NCBI GenBank assembly: GCA_905221615.1
Contig: CAJNDT010001247.1
Span: 246,501-310,500 of the forward strand
Length of the DNA stretch: 64,000 nt
DNA from: Symbiodinium sp. CCMP2592
Lineage: Eukaryota > Sar > Dinophyceae > Suessiales > Symbiodiniaceae
Direction of reading: 5' to 3'
In this document: piece by piece, positions 42,901 to 50,926 of the stretch
Layout of the letters: each line of letters opens with the position of its first letter
Position numbering within the stretch: the stretch's first letter is position 1
The notes under the pieces: generated by a model
Database searches by the model: none
What the model was told of the DNA's origin: nothing
What the model saw: the letters and a program-made list of their open reading frames with translations, nothing else
Made by a program: the position numbers and the translations under genes

Positions 42901-44605
42901 ACACTACAAAGGAACTGTGCATGCACCCCTATACTCTAAACTCTTGACCCTGGCGGGGCCCTTTTGGAACACTATTTCCCTTAAAGGAACCCTCACAGGA
43001 CCCCTATGCTTGGAGGGTCGGGGGGCTTGGTAAGTAGTTACTTTACAGGCAATCCCAATCAAGATCCCTTTTAGGGTGCTTGCAAGTCTAGAACGCAACG
43101 ACTTACTAAGTCTCCCGAACCTCCACGTGTATGGAAGAACTGACCTACTGCAAACTGCAAACGGAAGCGCGCTTCGCGGAAACACGGCTAGCAACGCGGC
43201 ATAGTCAAAGTGCTAATGTAATTAATGCGACCATACCACCGCAACATCCACAAGAATCGAGATACCCGGGCCTTGAAGGCCCCACCCCTGTAGAATGACT
43301 ATATATAGTTCCAGCATCTGTATATACACATATACATAGACACATACACATACATGCATGCTTACACATACATACATACATACATACATACATACATACA
43401 CACACACACAGACAATACCACTACATGGGCACATGAACCCGGCCTGATTGAAATCTGAGAAATCCAATTGTTAGTTTTACGTATAGTTACCTTTTTTTTA
43501 TAACCCTAGTTGAACCTTTAAGTAACTATACTGAACTTAAAACCCTAGCAACAAATATAATTTTCGCTGTTTCTTAGGGATTATCATAACCAAAATTTAA
43601 AAGTTATTTCTAAGTACCCCTAAGGTAAGGCTCATGGCTCCTCTGGCCCGGGATCCGAGACACTTGCAAGCTCTCGGGGTCCCAACACCGGCAAGAAGAG
43701 CGCTTTTCGAGTTGTTTTTGATTTGGGAGTTTCTGAAAACAGGGGACCCTAATCTAGTACCCTAAGTAGTAGGATGCTTTGGATTTGTACCTAATTTTGG
43801 GGTTTAGGCTTGAGAGGGGTCTGGGATTTAGGGTTTAGGGTTGTCCGGGATTTATGGCTTAGGGCCTAAACCCCTACGCTAAGGGTCCAAGTACCCAAAT
43901 AGTAGGGTTTCAAAGTCCACTGACAATTCAGAGCGCAGTAGAAGCCAAAAAGTTGGAAACCCAGTAGCCTCAATCCTTAAGAGTAGTGTATGGGGAATCC
44001 CAGCACTATTTGGCCTTCATTCGGTTTCCAACTTTATGGGGATTACTGTAGGGACTTGGGGACCCAACATCTTACGATTTTGAACACTCGGACCCTCCAG
44101 GCTGAAAAAGAGCAAAATCCTGGCCCAAGACCTAAATGGGTAGTTGTCAAAATGATGGTCGCTTCTTGGGTACCCTAAATATTAGGTGGCCGTATTATCG
44201 TAAGGATCCAACAAGGGACCATCATTTTGACAACCACCCAAATAGAAAGAAATGATTCTACCTACTGTTGGGATCCATGTAAGGCTTAAGCTTTGAGCCT
44301 TGTCCTACTTGTCCAGTATCCCAGGGAACTAAAGATTAACCTTCGCGACCTTCTAGGGCATAGACATAGGGATCGTAAAACCCGAAAGAGGTCAACGGTT
44401 ACCTACTCTACTAGGGTGGTTGTCAAAATTAGCGTCCCTTTTTGGGTCACTATTACATTACGGCACCTAATATTTAGAGTACCCAAACAGGGACCCTAAT
44501 TTTGACAACCACCCACTAGTAGGTTGGCTTCTGGATCGGTTTAGGGTGACGGGTCGTGCCTTGAAGGACTTGGTGCCCCAGGGCAAATTGAAAGGCCGGA
44601 ATCAT
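24855..44605 (-). CDS. BBS2: BBS2-like BBSome subunit, N-terminal half in 20 micro-exons (partial)
   Basis: BBS2 is a core subunit of the BBSome, the coat that carries membrane cargo in cilia and flagella. Twenty short minus-strand exons join in frame to ~354 codons that follow human BBS2 residue by residue over roughly its first 350 residues. Diagnostic stretches are VAVGRYDGKHPCLSAG, VGTQTSLMVYDVE, GSELYWTVTGDNV, CDVDDDGQPELICGTE, CFDLDNDGVPELIAGWENG and KTGEVMCKDYF. Most junctions give no insertion or deletion against human BBS2. Acceptors are AG throughout, 17 of 19 followed by G. Donors are GC (after exons 1, 2, 4, 6, 7, 8, 10, 12, 14, 17, 18), GA (5, 9, 15) and GT (3, 11, 16, 19, 20); exon 13 is GT or GA. 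The start is the ATG at 44605, 15 nt after an AG that could serve as the spliced-leader acceptor. The C-terminal half is absent and should lie left of the window. I recalled the human sequence from memory. Confidence 0.93.
25677..25737 (-). CDS. BBS2: BBS2 exon 19 (copy 1: 5329-5389)
   Basis: Encodes the Ala/Ser/Gly-rich linker SSSGAEHSGLASGPAAAEAK. It is not conserved in sequence with the family. It fits by phase (2 in, 0 out), position, an AG|G acceptor, a GT donor and base composition. Confidence 0.65.
26382..26423 (-). CDS. BBS2: BBS2 exon 18 (copy 1: 6034-6075)
   Basis: Encodes (M)CLTSEGEVRGWLP(P), matching the family C-C-S-V-D-G-E-I-R-G-Y-L-P. The acceptor is CAAG|G. The donor is GC in phase 2; two GC sites 3 nt apart are equally possible. 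Confidence 0.88.
27798..27850 (-). CDS. BBS2: BBS2 exon 17 (copy 1: 7450-7502)
   Basis: Encodes VAALVHADYRLDGRETL plus two bases, matching the family A-G-V-V-E-G-D-Y-R-M-D-G. The acceptor is CGAG|G and the donor is CTGAT|GC. Confidence 0.93.
28583..28647 (-). CDS. BBS2: BBS2 exon 16 (copy 1: 8235-8299)
   Basis: Encodes (G)KVEVRNEKTGEVMCKDYFQ then TP, matching the family K-V-D-A-R...T-G-E-V-I-F-K-D. The acceptor is CCAAG|G and the donor is CCA|GT. Confidence 0.95.
30117..30179 (-). CDS. BBS2: BBS2 exon 15 (copy 1: 9769-9831)
   Basis: Encodes (C)IDCFDLDNDGVPELIAGWEN(G), a second FG-GAP-like D-x-D-x-D-G loop and the family hallmark E-L-I-x-G-W-x-N-G. The acceptor is GGAAG|G and the donor is GA (AACG|GAGACT). 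Confidence 0.96.
31045..31093 (-). CDS. BBS2: BBS2 exon 14 (copy 1: 10697-10745)
   Basis: Encodes DKLSRAWRVKSKHRVN plus one base, aligned with the family S-R-Y-W-R-I-K-S-K. The acceptor is TGAG|G and the donor is AACT|GC. Confidence 0.92.
31226..31246 (-). CDS. BBS2: BBS2 exon 13, micro-exon (copy 1: 10878-10898)
   Basis: Encodes LQLRVYD, the only nearby segment that fills the gap before D-K-x-S-R-x-W-R with a V-Y. The acceptor is GCAG|C. The donor is GAT|GT, or GA if the final D belongs to the next exon. This is the weakest exon of the model; the frame fits on both sides. Confidence 0.55.
33100..33156 (-). CDS. BBS2: BBS2 exon 12 (copy 1: 12752-12808)
   Basis: Encodes VVLRIEPLHKARFAYAWLG, aligned with the family S-R-F-G-Y-A-L-S-N at equal length. 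The acceptor is GAAG|G and the donor is GGC|GC. Confidence 0.85.
33744..33773 (-). CDS. BBS2: BBS2 exon 11 (copy 1: 13396-13425)
   Basis: Encodes VVLKEITETD, matching the family I-V-A-E-M-T-E-T-E. The acceptor is TGAG|G and the donor is GAT|GT. 30 nt. The longer open frame around it is chance. Confidence 0.85.
34700..34729 (-). CDS. BBS2: BBS2 exon 10 (copy 1: 14352-14381)
   Basis: Encodes DFEIRAFKNE, following GTE exactly as in family members (S-E-D-F-D-I-R-V-F). The acceptor is CGGAG|G and the donor is GAA|GC. 30 nt. Confidence 0.9.
34978..35051 (-). CDS. BBS2: BBS2 exon 9 (copy 1: 14630-14703)
   Basis: Encodes (G)DNVSALAFCDVDDDGQPEL then ICGTE, the FG-GAP-like calcium-loop motif of the BBS2 propeller (D-x-D-x-D-G). 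The acceptor is GAAG|G and the donor is GAG|GA, entering directly into CCTAAACCC repeats. Confidence 0.95.
36176..36229 (-). CDS. BBS2: BBS2 exon 8 (copy 1: 15828-15881)
   Basis: Encodes SVQAFDAEGSELYWTVT(G), almost identical to the family W-T-V-T-G-D-N region. The acceptor is CGAG|G and the donor is ACAG|GC. Confidence 0.94.
36715..36781 (-). CDS. BBS2: BBS2 exon 7 (copy 1: 16367-16433)
   Basis: Encodes VNVITYGHLASIEQPVCVV-GGN plus one base. With the next exon it restores the family N-C-x-x-Q-x-F without gaps. The acceptor is GTAG|G and the donor is AATT|GC. A foldback element ends 14 nt inside the following intron. Confidence 0.92.
37652..37690 (-). CDS. BBS2: BBS2 exon 6 (copy 1: 17304-17342)
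   Basis: Encodes ENADLFFKDVHDG, aligned with the family N-N-S-D-L-F-Y-R-E-V-A-D-G. 39 nt, phase 0 at both ends. The acceptor is CCAG|G and the donor is GGA|GC. Confidence 0.9.
38663..38739 (-). CDS. BBS2: BBS2 exon 5 (copy 1: 18315-18391)
   Basis: Encodes (G)ELNPAIQRDMLMVGTQTS then LMVYDVE. The acceptor is CAGAG|G. No GT or GC donor keeps the frame; the fitting donor is GA (GTGGAG|GATTCC). The last ~25 coding bases and the following intron start occur again in the intron; see the separate repeat entry. Confidence 0.92.
39772..39824 (-). CDS. BBS2: BBS2 exon 4 (copy 1: 19424-19476)
   Basis: Encodes (K)PKVMFLNINRKITSVVT(G), aligned with the family segment D-V-S-L-L-S-I-N. The acceptor is CCCAG|A and the donor is ACAG|GC. 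Confidence 0.9.
40628..40760. mobile_element. Foldback element family R
   Basis: CTTCAAAGGGGAAAAGGAGG ... TCCCTCCTTTTACCCTTGAA, in BBS2 intron 3 just past the end of the duplicated block. Confidence 0.75.
41204..41320 (+). repeat. TA/TG-rich simple sequence
   Basis: Imperfect TATACATATATGTG-type tract near the exon 3 donor of BBS2. A similar tract is at 59229-59275. Confidence 0.8.
41436..41491 (-). CDS. BBS2: BBS2 exon 3
   Basis: Encodes VLIHCPHNRVENPQNEAS plus two bases, aligned with the family segment K-V-F-I-H-N-P-H. The acceptor is GTAG|G and the donor is GT. The adjacent intron ends with a foldback terminus 7 nt from the acceptor. Confidence 0.9.
41498..42173. mobile_element. BBS2 intron 2: two family H foldback elements ending at the splice sites
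   Basis: One element at 41498-41620 (CTTGGAGGATCACGGGACTT ... ACTAAGTCTCCCGACCCTG) and one at about 41998-42173 (ACTTGGAGGATCATGCGACT ... AAGTCCCATGACCCTTTAAG). The outer terminus of the second starts 1-3 nt inside the GC donor of exon 2. That of the first stops 7 nt before the AG acceptor of exon 3. Confidence 0.75.
42175..42242 (-). CDS. BBS2: BBS2 exon 2
   Basis: Encodes (G)LVAVGRYDGKHPCLSAG-TTAGK, the most conserved BBS2 N-terminal motif. The acceptor is AAAG|GC and the donor is AAG|GC. A foldback element terminus starts 1-3 nt after the donor. Confidence 0.95.
43008..43134. mobile_element. Foldback family G, element G1
   Basis: GCTTGGAGGGTCGGGGGGCT ... CTAAGTCTCCCGAACCTCCA, in BBS2 intron 1. 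Confidence 0.7.
43368..43420 (+). repeat. (CATA)n(CA)n microsatellite
   Basis: About ten CATA units followed by CA dinucleotides, in BBS2 intron 1. Confidence 0.95.
44136..44241. mobile_element. Foldback MITE family F, element F4
   Basis: AATGGGTAGTTGTCAAAATG ... CATTTTGACAACCACCCAAA, BBS2 intron 1. Confidence 0.85.
44410..44520. mobile_element. Foldback MITE family F, element F5
   Basis: CTACTAGGGTGGTTGTCAAA ... TTTGACAACCACCCACTAGT, 39 nt after the exon 1 donor. Confidence 0.85.
44560..44605 (-). CDS. BBS2: BBS2 exon 1 (start codon)
   Basis: Encodes MIPAFQFALGHQVLQ plus one base, matching the family N-terminus (M-x-x-P-x-F...L). The donor is GC, phase 1. Upstream, ...AACAG|CACTCACCAGCC-ATG offers an AG that could accept a trans-spliced leader; the leader itself is not encoded here. 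Confidence 0.85.
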
Positions 44606-44913
44606 GGCTGGTGAGTGCTGTTTTTCTGTGTGTGTGTGTATTTGTGGTTGCTTTTGTGCTCTTCTTGCGTCTGTCTGTGCAGCTTAAGGTGTTTATGAGG
44701 TGTAAGGGTTCGGTTAGGGGGTTTAAGGTTTGCAACAAGATTTAGGTGCACGTTGTAGCGGTGGGTTCCTTTATGTCGGGTCTTAAAAGCAAGCGTGCTT
44801 GATCTAGGGGTCTCAGATAAGTATAGAAGTATGAGTAGGGTTTTAGGGTACGTTGTACAATGATTGTAACAAAGAGCCCCAGAGTAGTATTGGTAACAGT
44901 TTAGGCCCCTATA

Positions 44914-45219
44914 TCAGGGACTCGTGTCTGCGGGCATCGTTATTTGAGTTATGGAGGTGCAGTGCTGCACACTCCTAACGTTGAGATCGCACTTTGATTG
45001 CATGACCATCAGTGTGCCATTGCAGAGCTGCCCAACTACCCTGGCGGCTTGAGGGATTGGCGATGTAACGGGAAATATGGCTACAGTTCTCGGAATCTGG
45101 ACCAAGCCTTCCTTAAGGATCACACGTCGCATGACAGGCGTCCATATCTTACGCGCTAAATCGTATATGGTACGAACCATGTTCACAAACTGTTTTAGAG
45201 TCCATTTGGTCCTTAGCAA
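44914..45219 (-). CDS. Hypothetical 101-codon ORF upstream of BBS2
   Basis: Begins MLRTKWTLKQFVNMVRTIYD and contains VQIPRTVAIFPVTSPIPQAA. Composition is protein-like and it is free of MITEs, unlike its surroundings. A plus-strand frame (IAELPNYPGGLRDW...) is open over part of it. It could be a terminal exon of the upstream gene, a BBS2 leader or chance. No function assigned. Confidence 0.25.
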   Translation of the reverse strand: MLRTKWTLKQFVNMVRTIYDLARKIWTPVMRRVILKEGLVQIPRTVAIFPVTSPIPQAARVVGQLCNGTLMVMQSKCDLNVRSVQHCTSITQITMPADTSP

Positions 45220-45333
45220 GCCACCCCTTCATCTCAGTGCCTAAAGCGCTCAACCTAAATACACCCTTCAAGCTTCATCCCAGCAAAGGGCAAGCCCCAC
45301 TAGGGCTCGCTACTACCCTCCCTACATGGAGGA

Positions 45334-45444
45334 TCATGGGACTTAATAAGTAAGGTTCTACGTGCCTTAATTGGCGCAAGATGTAATTCTAAGTATAGTT
45401 ACCTTAATGATAACCCTAGCTACCAAGTCCCATGACCGTTTGAG
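45334..45444. mobile_element. Foldback family H element
   Basis: GGAGGATCATGGGACTTAAT ... ACCAAGTCCCATGACCGTTT, in the BBS2 upstream spacer. Other family H members lie at 15301-15400, 19207-19295, 47396-47585 and 55430-55545. Confidence 0.7.
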
Positions 45445-45521
45445 TATCTTACCGTACATTACGTGGGAAGCTACGGGTAGGGCCTTGCTCAAGGCTTCTG
45501 ATTTTTAGACTCTTTCGAGGC

Positions 45522-45630
45522 ACATGGGTAGTTCTGCAAAGTGGTGTCTCTTTTTAGGTCCCCGACAAACAGTACGGCACCCTTATAAACAGCAGCCTAA
45601 CTAAACCCTAATTTGGAGAACTACCCACAT
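45522..45630. mobile_element. Degraded family F element
   Basis: ACATGGGTAGTTCTGCAAAG ... TTTGGAGAACTACCCACAT, arms diverged but in register. Confidence 0.6.
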
Positions 45631-45862
45631 GGACCCTTACGGTGGCCGTAGTTCATACCCCAGAGCTTCGGCTGATTATGAAAGCCTCTGTATTGCAGCC
45701 TTCTAGTAACCCGTCTAGAAACCCGTATAGAACCCCTTAAAGGTCTGGGTACTGGGTTTTGCTTTGAAGCAAACCGTTGAGCGTGCCCTCGTTTGGGTCT
45801 GTTGTTTACGGCTTAGGGACGGGACTATAGTTTGGTGCTTCTGGTATAGGGGTTAACATTGT

Positions 45863-45901
45863 ACCCACGTACCTGCTCTGGGCCCACGTACCTGCTCTGG
45901 G
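45863..45901 (+). repeat. 19-bp tandem duplication
   Basis: CCCACGTACCTGCTCTGGG twice in a row, in the spacer between the LRR candidates and BBS2. Confidence 0.85.
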
Positions 45902-45990
45902 CTGGGAAAACTGCAGAAGCATGAGGACTTGAACAGGTGCAGCTGTGGTCGCTTAGCTTCACATCAGCCAGCCAGGCCCCCGTAGATTAT

Positions 45991-46133
45991 AGGATCCTTA
46001 AGGGGGGTGGTTCAAGGGGGGAGGGTACTAGGGAGCTTTGGGGAACCTTAGGGAAGCTTAGGGAGTATTGGGGAATAATGGGGATTACTAGGTTACCAAC
46101 CCCCCTTGGACCACCCCCCCTTAAGGACATCCT
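45991..46133. mobile_element. Foldback family C, element C1
   Basis: Inverted termini AGGATCCTTAAGGGGGGTGG ... CCACCCCCCCTTAAGGACAT with a GGGA-rich interior. The 105-codon frame through it is chance. Confidence 0.75.
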
Positions 46134-46882
46134 GAGTAGAGAATCTACGCACGACAACCTCGAAAACCATTCTACGCCCGATCTATGGCTCAGGATTCAA
46201 GGCTTGAGGTTCAGGAGTTTTAGGGCTTCGGGTTTAGGGTTTGAGGTTTAGGGATTTAGGGCCTGAGGGTGTAGGGTATACGGGCTTGGGGTCTTAGGGG
46301 TTAGGTGATTAAAGGCGTAGTACAAACGTACATGAGGGCTAGGCTCGGGCTTGGGCCACTTAGGGAGTTGCTAGCGCCCGATTTTTCAGGGGCCCAGAGC
46401 CCTAAACCCAAAGCCCTAAGCATTAAACCCCGATCCCGAAACCTCCAACCCGAAACCCTAAACTTTTACAGGCAGTAAAACTCTAGACCCAGTGCTCCTG
46501 GTGTGGCTCCTCGTCCAGGAGCTCAGGGCCTAGGGCTACAGAAACCCTAAACCCTAAAGGGGTTCCTGTATCAGCCACTTGGTCCGGAAACTTAAAAACG
46601 CCGCATGACCTACCCAACACGAACCCAAACATCAGTGTCTGACTATTCATTGAATCGTTTCACAACTGGAGACGACAAACCCTACACAGTCTACTATAGG
46701 AGCCTTAGAAATTAAATAATATGGAACCCCCCAAAAAATCACCCAAAATAGTATTGGTAATGATATAGGCCCCTATATATCAAACCCTGAGATAATAAAG
46801 CCCTCTAAACCCCATATTCCCTTATATACCCTCTGGATTCTTTGAAGGAGCCCGTTTGGGATCCAAGGGCGCCTAAGACTTC

Positions 46883-46941
46883 CTCAGGGGCTCGGGCGCA
46901 TCGGTGAGCTGGTTTCCACCGGCATCCAGCTTCTGCAGCTC
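46883..46941 (-). CDS. Leucine-rich-repeat exon candidate
   Basis: Minus strand, CGGAG|GAG acceptor and a GA donor, reading ELQKLDAGGNQLTDAPEPL. This is one LRR unit with L-x-x-L-x-x-x-x-N-x-L spacing. Element E3 lies 21 nt upstream. It is the downstream-most of the candidates and uses the splice signals found in BBS2. Membership in one gene with the exons below is inferred from strand and motif. Confidence 0.6.
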
Positions 46942-46962
46942 CTCCGGCGCAATCCACAACAT

Positions 46963-47158
46963 GGGAGTTTCCGAAAATTAGGGGTACCTAAGGGTTCCTT
47001 TTAAAGGGTTACTCTAACGGTACTATAAGGGTTCCTTTAAAGGGCTCTTTAAGGGTGTAGAGTTGTCGGAATTAGGCGTAGCTTATTTTGGGGTCCTTAT
47101 AATAAGGATCCTACTATTTACGGTGCTATATTAGGGTCCCCTGTTTTCGGAAACTCCC
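46963..47158. mobile_element. Family E element E3, enlarged
   Basis: Arms of the E type with ~85 extra bases (GGGTTCCTTTTAAAGGG type repeats) in the left half. Its left end is 21 nt from a leucine-rich-repeat exon candidate. Confidence 0.75.
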
Positions 47159-47657
47159 ACGTGAAAAGGACTGACGGCACGTAGGGAAGAGGGTCTTAGG
47201 GCGAGCTCAGCTAGGCCCCAACTACGATCGGGGCCTTTATAATGGGAATAGGGTTTTGGGACCAATTATATATGCTTCCAAGATAACTTCAAAGTTAAAT
47301 TTTTAAACTTTAGCCTCCTTATCATGGTTCATATAGAAACCCGAAAAGTTGAAGTCCTAAGAGCCAACCAGACGAACGCCGAGAAATGATACCTAAAAGG
47401 TCATGGGACTTAGTAACTAGGGTTATATCTCAGGTAGCTATACTTATAACTACTTATAACCCCAACTAACTGTACTTATAACCTTACTTACTAAGTCCCC
47501 ACCCCTATGGATCCGTTATAGAGCCCTTTAAGGAATCCCTTAAGGAACCCGTGAAGTTACTAAGTCCCATGATCCTCCGAGTAGGGCTTGGGAGGTCGGA
47601 GGGTTTCGGGCTCGGAGTTCACCTTCCCGGGGTCTTACTTGGAAGCTTAGGGGACTT

Positions 47658-47760
47658 ACGGCGGATGATATAAATCCTGCATTTCTTTAAGGACCCTAAA
47701 CTATGGGAATTATGGCATATTCCTTATTATGGGTCATGCAGGGTTTATATCATCTACCGT
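47658..47760. mobile_element. Foldback MITE family B, element B2
   Basis: Family B termini with several substitutions (GGCGGATGATATAAATCC ... TTTATATCATCTACCGT), 103 bp as in B1. Confidence 0.88.
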
Positions 47761-48318
47761 AGTAGGTACGGTTGCTTGAAAGGGTTCCTTCAAGGGCTCT
47801 TCGAAAGAGAATCTATAGGGGGTTCCATGGATGGGAGGGGTTTGAGAGTTGCTTCGGGGCCCAGAGGATTTGGTAAGTAGGTGATAGGTAGGGATATAAG
47901 TAGGCTTTAGAAATGGAGTCTCCCCAATTATAACCCTACTTATAACCTACTTATTAAGTCCTCTAGGCCTCTGAGTAATCCCTCAAAAGCATGGCCAACC
48001 AGAAACGCGACAAAGAGTAAACATTACACCCCTAAACCTGGAATCTCCGAAGAAGCAAAGTGAAGAAAACGAAAACCTGGTGACCTGTGAAACGCTCCGG
48101 AACCCTGAATCCCTACACTTCAAAAGCCAAACCTCCAACTTGAGCTTCCTAATTTAGGCCCTGCCCGAAACGCGAAACCCTGAACCTTTGACCCTTCTTG
48201 GAGGTGCGGGGCACATGTAACTCATCAGCTGTACATATTGCCTGAGCAAACGGCTTCTGTAAATCGAAACTGTTACTGAGTTGTAGTCACAGTCGTGACT
48301 AGGGTTTACGCATCCACA

Positions 48319-48436
48319 ACTTAGACCCCCGCGAGGATCTAGAAAGTAGATCTCCTAATGTGGGGCCCCTTTTTTACTGAGGGTACTTTTTAGGAACCCC
48401 CATTAAGGAATCTACTTTTTGGATCCTCCCGGTGGG
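48319..48436. mobile_element. Foldback family D, element D5
   Basis: TTAGACCCCCGCGAGGATCT ... TTTGGATCCTCCCGGTGGG, moderately diverged. Confidence 0.75.
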
Positions 48437-48901
48437 AAGCAAGTAAGACTCCTGCAGAGACCCCTTAAACTTGACCCCGAAGATCAACCGCCCTGAGAAA
48501 AAAAAGGCGTCGAACCAAGATCCCAGTCCCGTTCCCTCAACCCGAAACCCTCAAACCCAAAGCCCAAAAGCCCTAAACCCTGTAAAACCCTCAACCCCTA
48601 AAGCCCTAAAACCCTAAAGCCTTAAACACCTAAACATCCCTAAAACCTCAAACCCTCAAGCCCTGAAGCCCTAAAATTCCCTAAAGCCTCAAACCCGAGA
48701 TCCTATACTCCCTTAAACCCTAAAACCCTACATCTAAAGCCCTGAAGCCCTAAAGCCTCAACGCCTGAAGCCCTAAAATCCCCTGAAACCTCAAATCCTC
48801 AACCCCTGCAGCCCTAAAAACACGCGAGATCCTCCCCTAAACCCTAAAACCCGACATCTAAGGCCCTGAACCCTAAAAACCTCAAACCCGAAACCCCCGT
48901 C

Positions 48902-48958
48902 CTGGCAGCGGGACACGCCTTGAAGTGACAGCAGGCCGCAACGCTCGATCGAGAGCTC
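48902..48958 (-). CDS. Leucine-rich-repeat exon candidate
   Basis: ELSIERCGLLSLQGVSRCQ, 57 nt, phase 0 at both ends, CTAG|G acceptor and GA donor (CAG|GACGGG). The pattern L-S-I-x-x-C-x-L-x-x-L-x-x-V-x-x-C is an LRR unit. Telomere-like arrays lie on both sides. Confidence 0.6.
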
Positions 48959-48965
48959 CTAGGAG

Positions 48966-49092
48966 GGGGTGTCTATTTTTGGGTTTAGGGGTTTAGGGGT
49001 TTAGGGTTTAGGGGTTTAGGGGTTTAGGGTTTAGGGGTTTAGGGTTTAGGGGTTTAGGGGTTTAGGGTTTAGGGGTTTAGGGGTTTAGGGTT
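48966..49092 (+). repeat. Interstitial telomere-like array TTTAGGG(G)
   Basis: Alternating TTTAGGG and TTTAGGGG units directly upstream of the exon candidate at 48902-48958. To the left (about 48540-48900) are degenerate CCCTAAA words, so orientation inverts across that exon. Confidence 0.95.
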
Positions 49093-49371
49093 CGAGGTTT
49101 CTAAGTAGCCCATTTGTAATTTTAGGGTTCCTTGACTAGGAGGTTTAGGGTTTCTCTAAGGGTTTAGGGTTGATGGTTTAGGGTTCCTTTACGGTTTTAA
49201 GGTTTTGCTCGTTTAGGGTTGATGGTTCCGATAAAGGGTTTAGGGTTTCTCTAAGGGTTTAGGGTTGATGCTTGAGGGTTCCTTTACGGGCTTACGGTTT
49301 TGCTAGTTTAGGGTTGATGGTTCCGTTAAAGGGTTTAGGGTTTAGGGTTCCTTTACGGGTCCAGGACTTAC

Positions 49372-49489
49372 CCAGGTTCCTGAGTAGCCCCTTAGTTTTA
49401 ACGGGTACCCATCTTTTCCTACTATTTGGTTTTAGTAAGGGAACCCGAAAAGGAAAAACAAGTGCAACCGGATACTACCAGGGAACCTA
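49372..49489. mobile_element. Foldback family J, element J3
   Basis: GGTTCCTGAGTAGCCCCTTA ... GGATACTACCAGGGAACCTA. Confidence 0.75.
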
Positions 49490-49708
49490 GGTTTTGAGAA
49501 CCAAGACAAATCCTCGCTCCTTTCCTTCGAAAAGGTCGGCTTAATGCGGGGTTGCCTTGTAGCATCCTCAATATAAATATGGTTACACCAAAATACGGAA
49601 CTACTATGGAGACTATAGGTAGTGTTTAGCTGTCAGCGGTTCGAGGTTGGGGCCCGTGCGAGGCCTTCTACTGTCTCAGGGCTTGGTATTCTTGGCATGA
49701 GTCTGGAA

Positions 49709-49840
49709 CGTGGAGGGTCGGGGGGCTCAGTAAGTAGTTATTTTAGAGACTTAAAAGTACCATAACCCCAATTAGGGTCCCCTTTAAGGGACGAATAAAT
49801 CTACTTATAACCTACTTACTAAGTCCCCCGACCCTCCAAG
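49709..49840. mobile_element. Foldback family G, element G2
   Basis: GTGGAGGGTCGGGGGGCTCA ... AAGTCCCCCGACCCTCCAAG. Confidence 0.8.
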
Positions 49841-50823
49841 AAACGACCTCCTGCTTGGTACCTTTGAATTTCGCCTACACGTTTGGGACATGTGGCTCGC
49901 CGTGGAAGTAAGCTGTGCCGGCAAACCCTTAACAGGAACCCTTAGAAAAGCCTTACTCCGCCTTGATTAAGGTCCCTCTATGAAACCCTACTAGTAGCCC
50001 TTCCCTTAAACCAGCCCTTAAGGGAGCCCCGAAGGTACGGCAAGTGAGTGAATGAAGGAAAGTTCGAAAAGGAGTGCGCGGTGGGTAGGTTAGGGCCCTC
50101 CCAGGCCAGCACAGGCTACTGGTTACTTGCCCCGCGAGCGCTGGTCCACTCGGGGTACCAGCTCCGCTACCAATTTGAAATTGGGGGGCTTTTTCACCTT
50201 GAGCAATTCAGGTGATTCTGCGGGTCCATGTGTACACTGATCAGGTACTAAAGCTGCAGGCAGTACACTTGACTTGCACGTAGCAAGAAAGTTCTTTGCC
50301 GCCAGCCTTCCCATAGCAACGCACAAGATATACTCTCACTAATGTGCAAGGAGGCTTGAACACCTCGCCAGAATGCCGAATGAACCCCTATAAAATTCGG
50401 AATGCAGCCCTATATACTTCTTGCATTTATGCAGCTCCCTATAGTAACTTACGTGCTGCGAACCTACTAAACCCGAAACTCTACATCCTAAGCCCCAAAG
50501 CCAGAACTTCAAAAAACTGCACACCCCCACACCACTAAACTTCACTAAACCCCAAACCCCTAAACCTCTAGACCCTCCCAAACCCCTAAACCCCCCAAAC
50601 CCCAAACCTCTGAACCTCTGAACCCTCAAACCCACACCCCTAAACCCCTGAACTCCAAAAACCCCAAGTATCGATCTGAAACCCTGAAATCCCCTAAACC
50701 GTAAACTAAACCCTAAGTCACCAAACCACTACACTTCACTATCGATCCAAACCCTACGAACCCCAAAGCTTCACTCAAGCCCCCAAACCCCCAAGCCCCT
50801 AAACCCCTGAACCCCCAAGCCCT

Positions 50824-50926
50824 ACTGTTGATGATATAAATCCTGCATTACCCATAATAAGGAATATACCGTTATTCCCATAGTTTAGGGTCCTTAAGGT
50901 AATGCAGGATTTATATCATCAACCGT
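50824..50926. mobile_element. Foldback MITE family B, element B3
   Basis: 103-bp family B element in the opposite orientation to B1 (centre reads CCCATAATAAGGAATATACC). It is 258 bp left of B4, with a leucine-rich-repeat exon candidate between them. Confidence 0.9.

Larger units (their letters stand above)
42243..44559. other. BBS2 intron 1
   Basis: 2.3 kb intron with a one-armed G/H-type relic (42273-42300), G1, a one-armed family E relic (43724-43772), F4, F5, the CATA microsatellite and scattered TTTAGGG words. No exon of another gene recognised. Confidence 0.65.

Noticed and set aside
44560-44640. A dinoflagellate spliced-leader sequence upstream of BBS2
   Set aside because: An AG acceptor is present close to the ATG, but no leader (relict) sequence can be read in the genomic DNA.
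45937-46251. 104-codon plus-strand ORF
   Set aside because: It consists of the family C foldback followed by TTTAGGG-type sequence; no protein character.
48590-49092. A chromosome end (true telomere)
   Set aside because: Arrays are short, interrupted, in both orientations and internal, with exons on either side.
50339-50635. 98-codon minus-strand ORF beginning MGLRVQRFRGLGFGG
   Set aside because: Mostly translated degenerate telomere words; Gly/Leu/Arg/Phe periodicity of seven bases.
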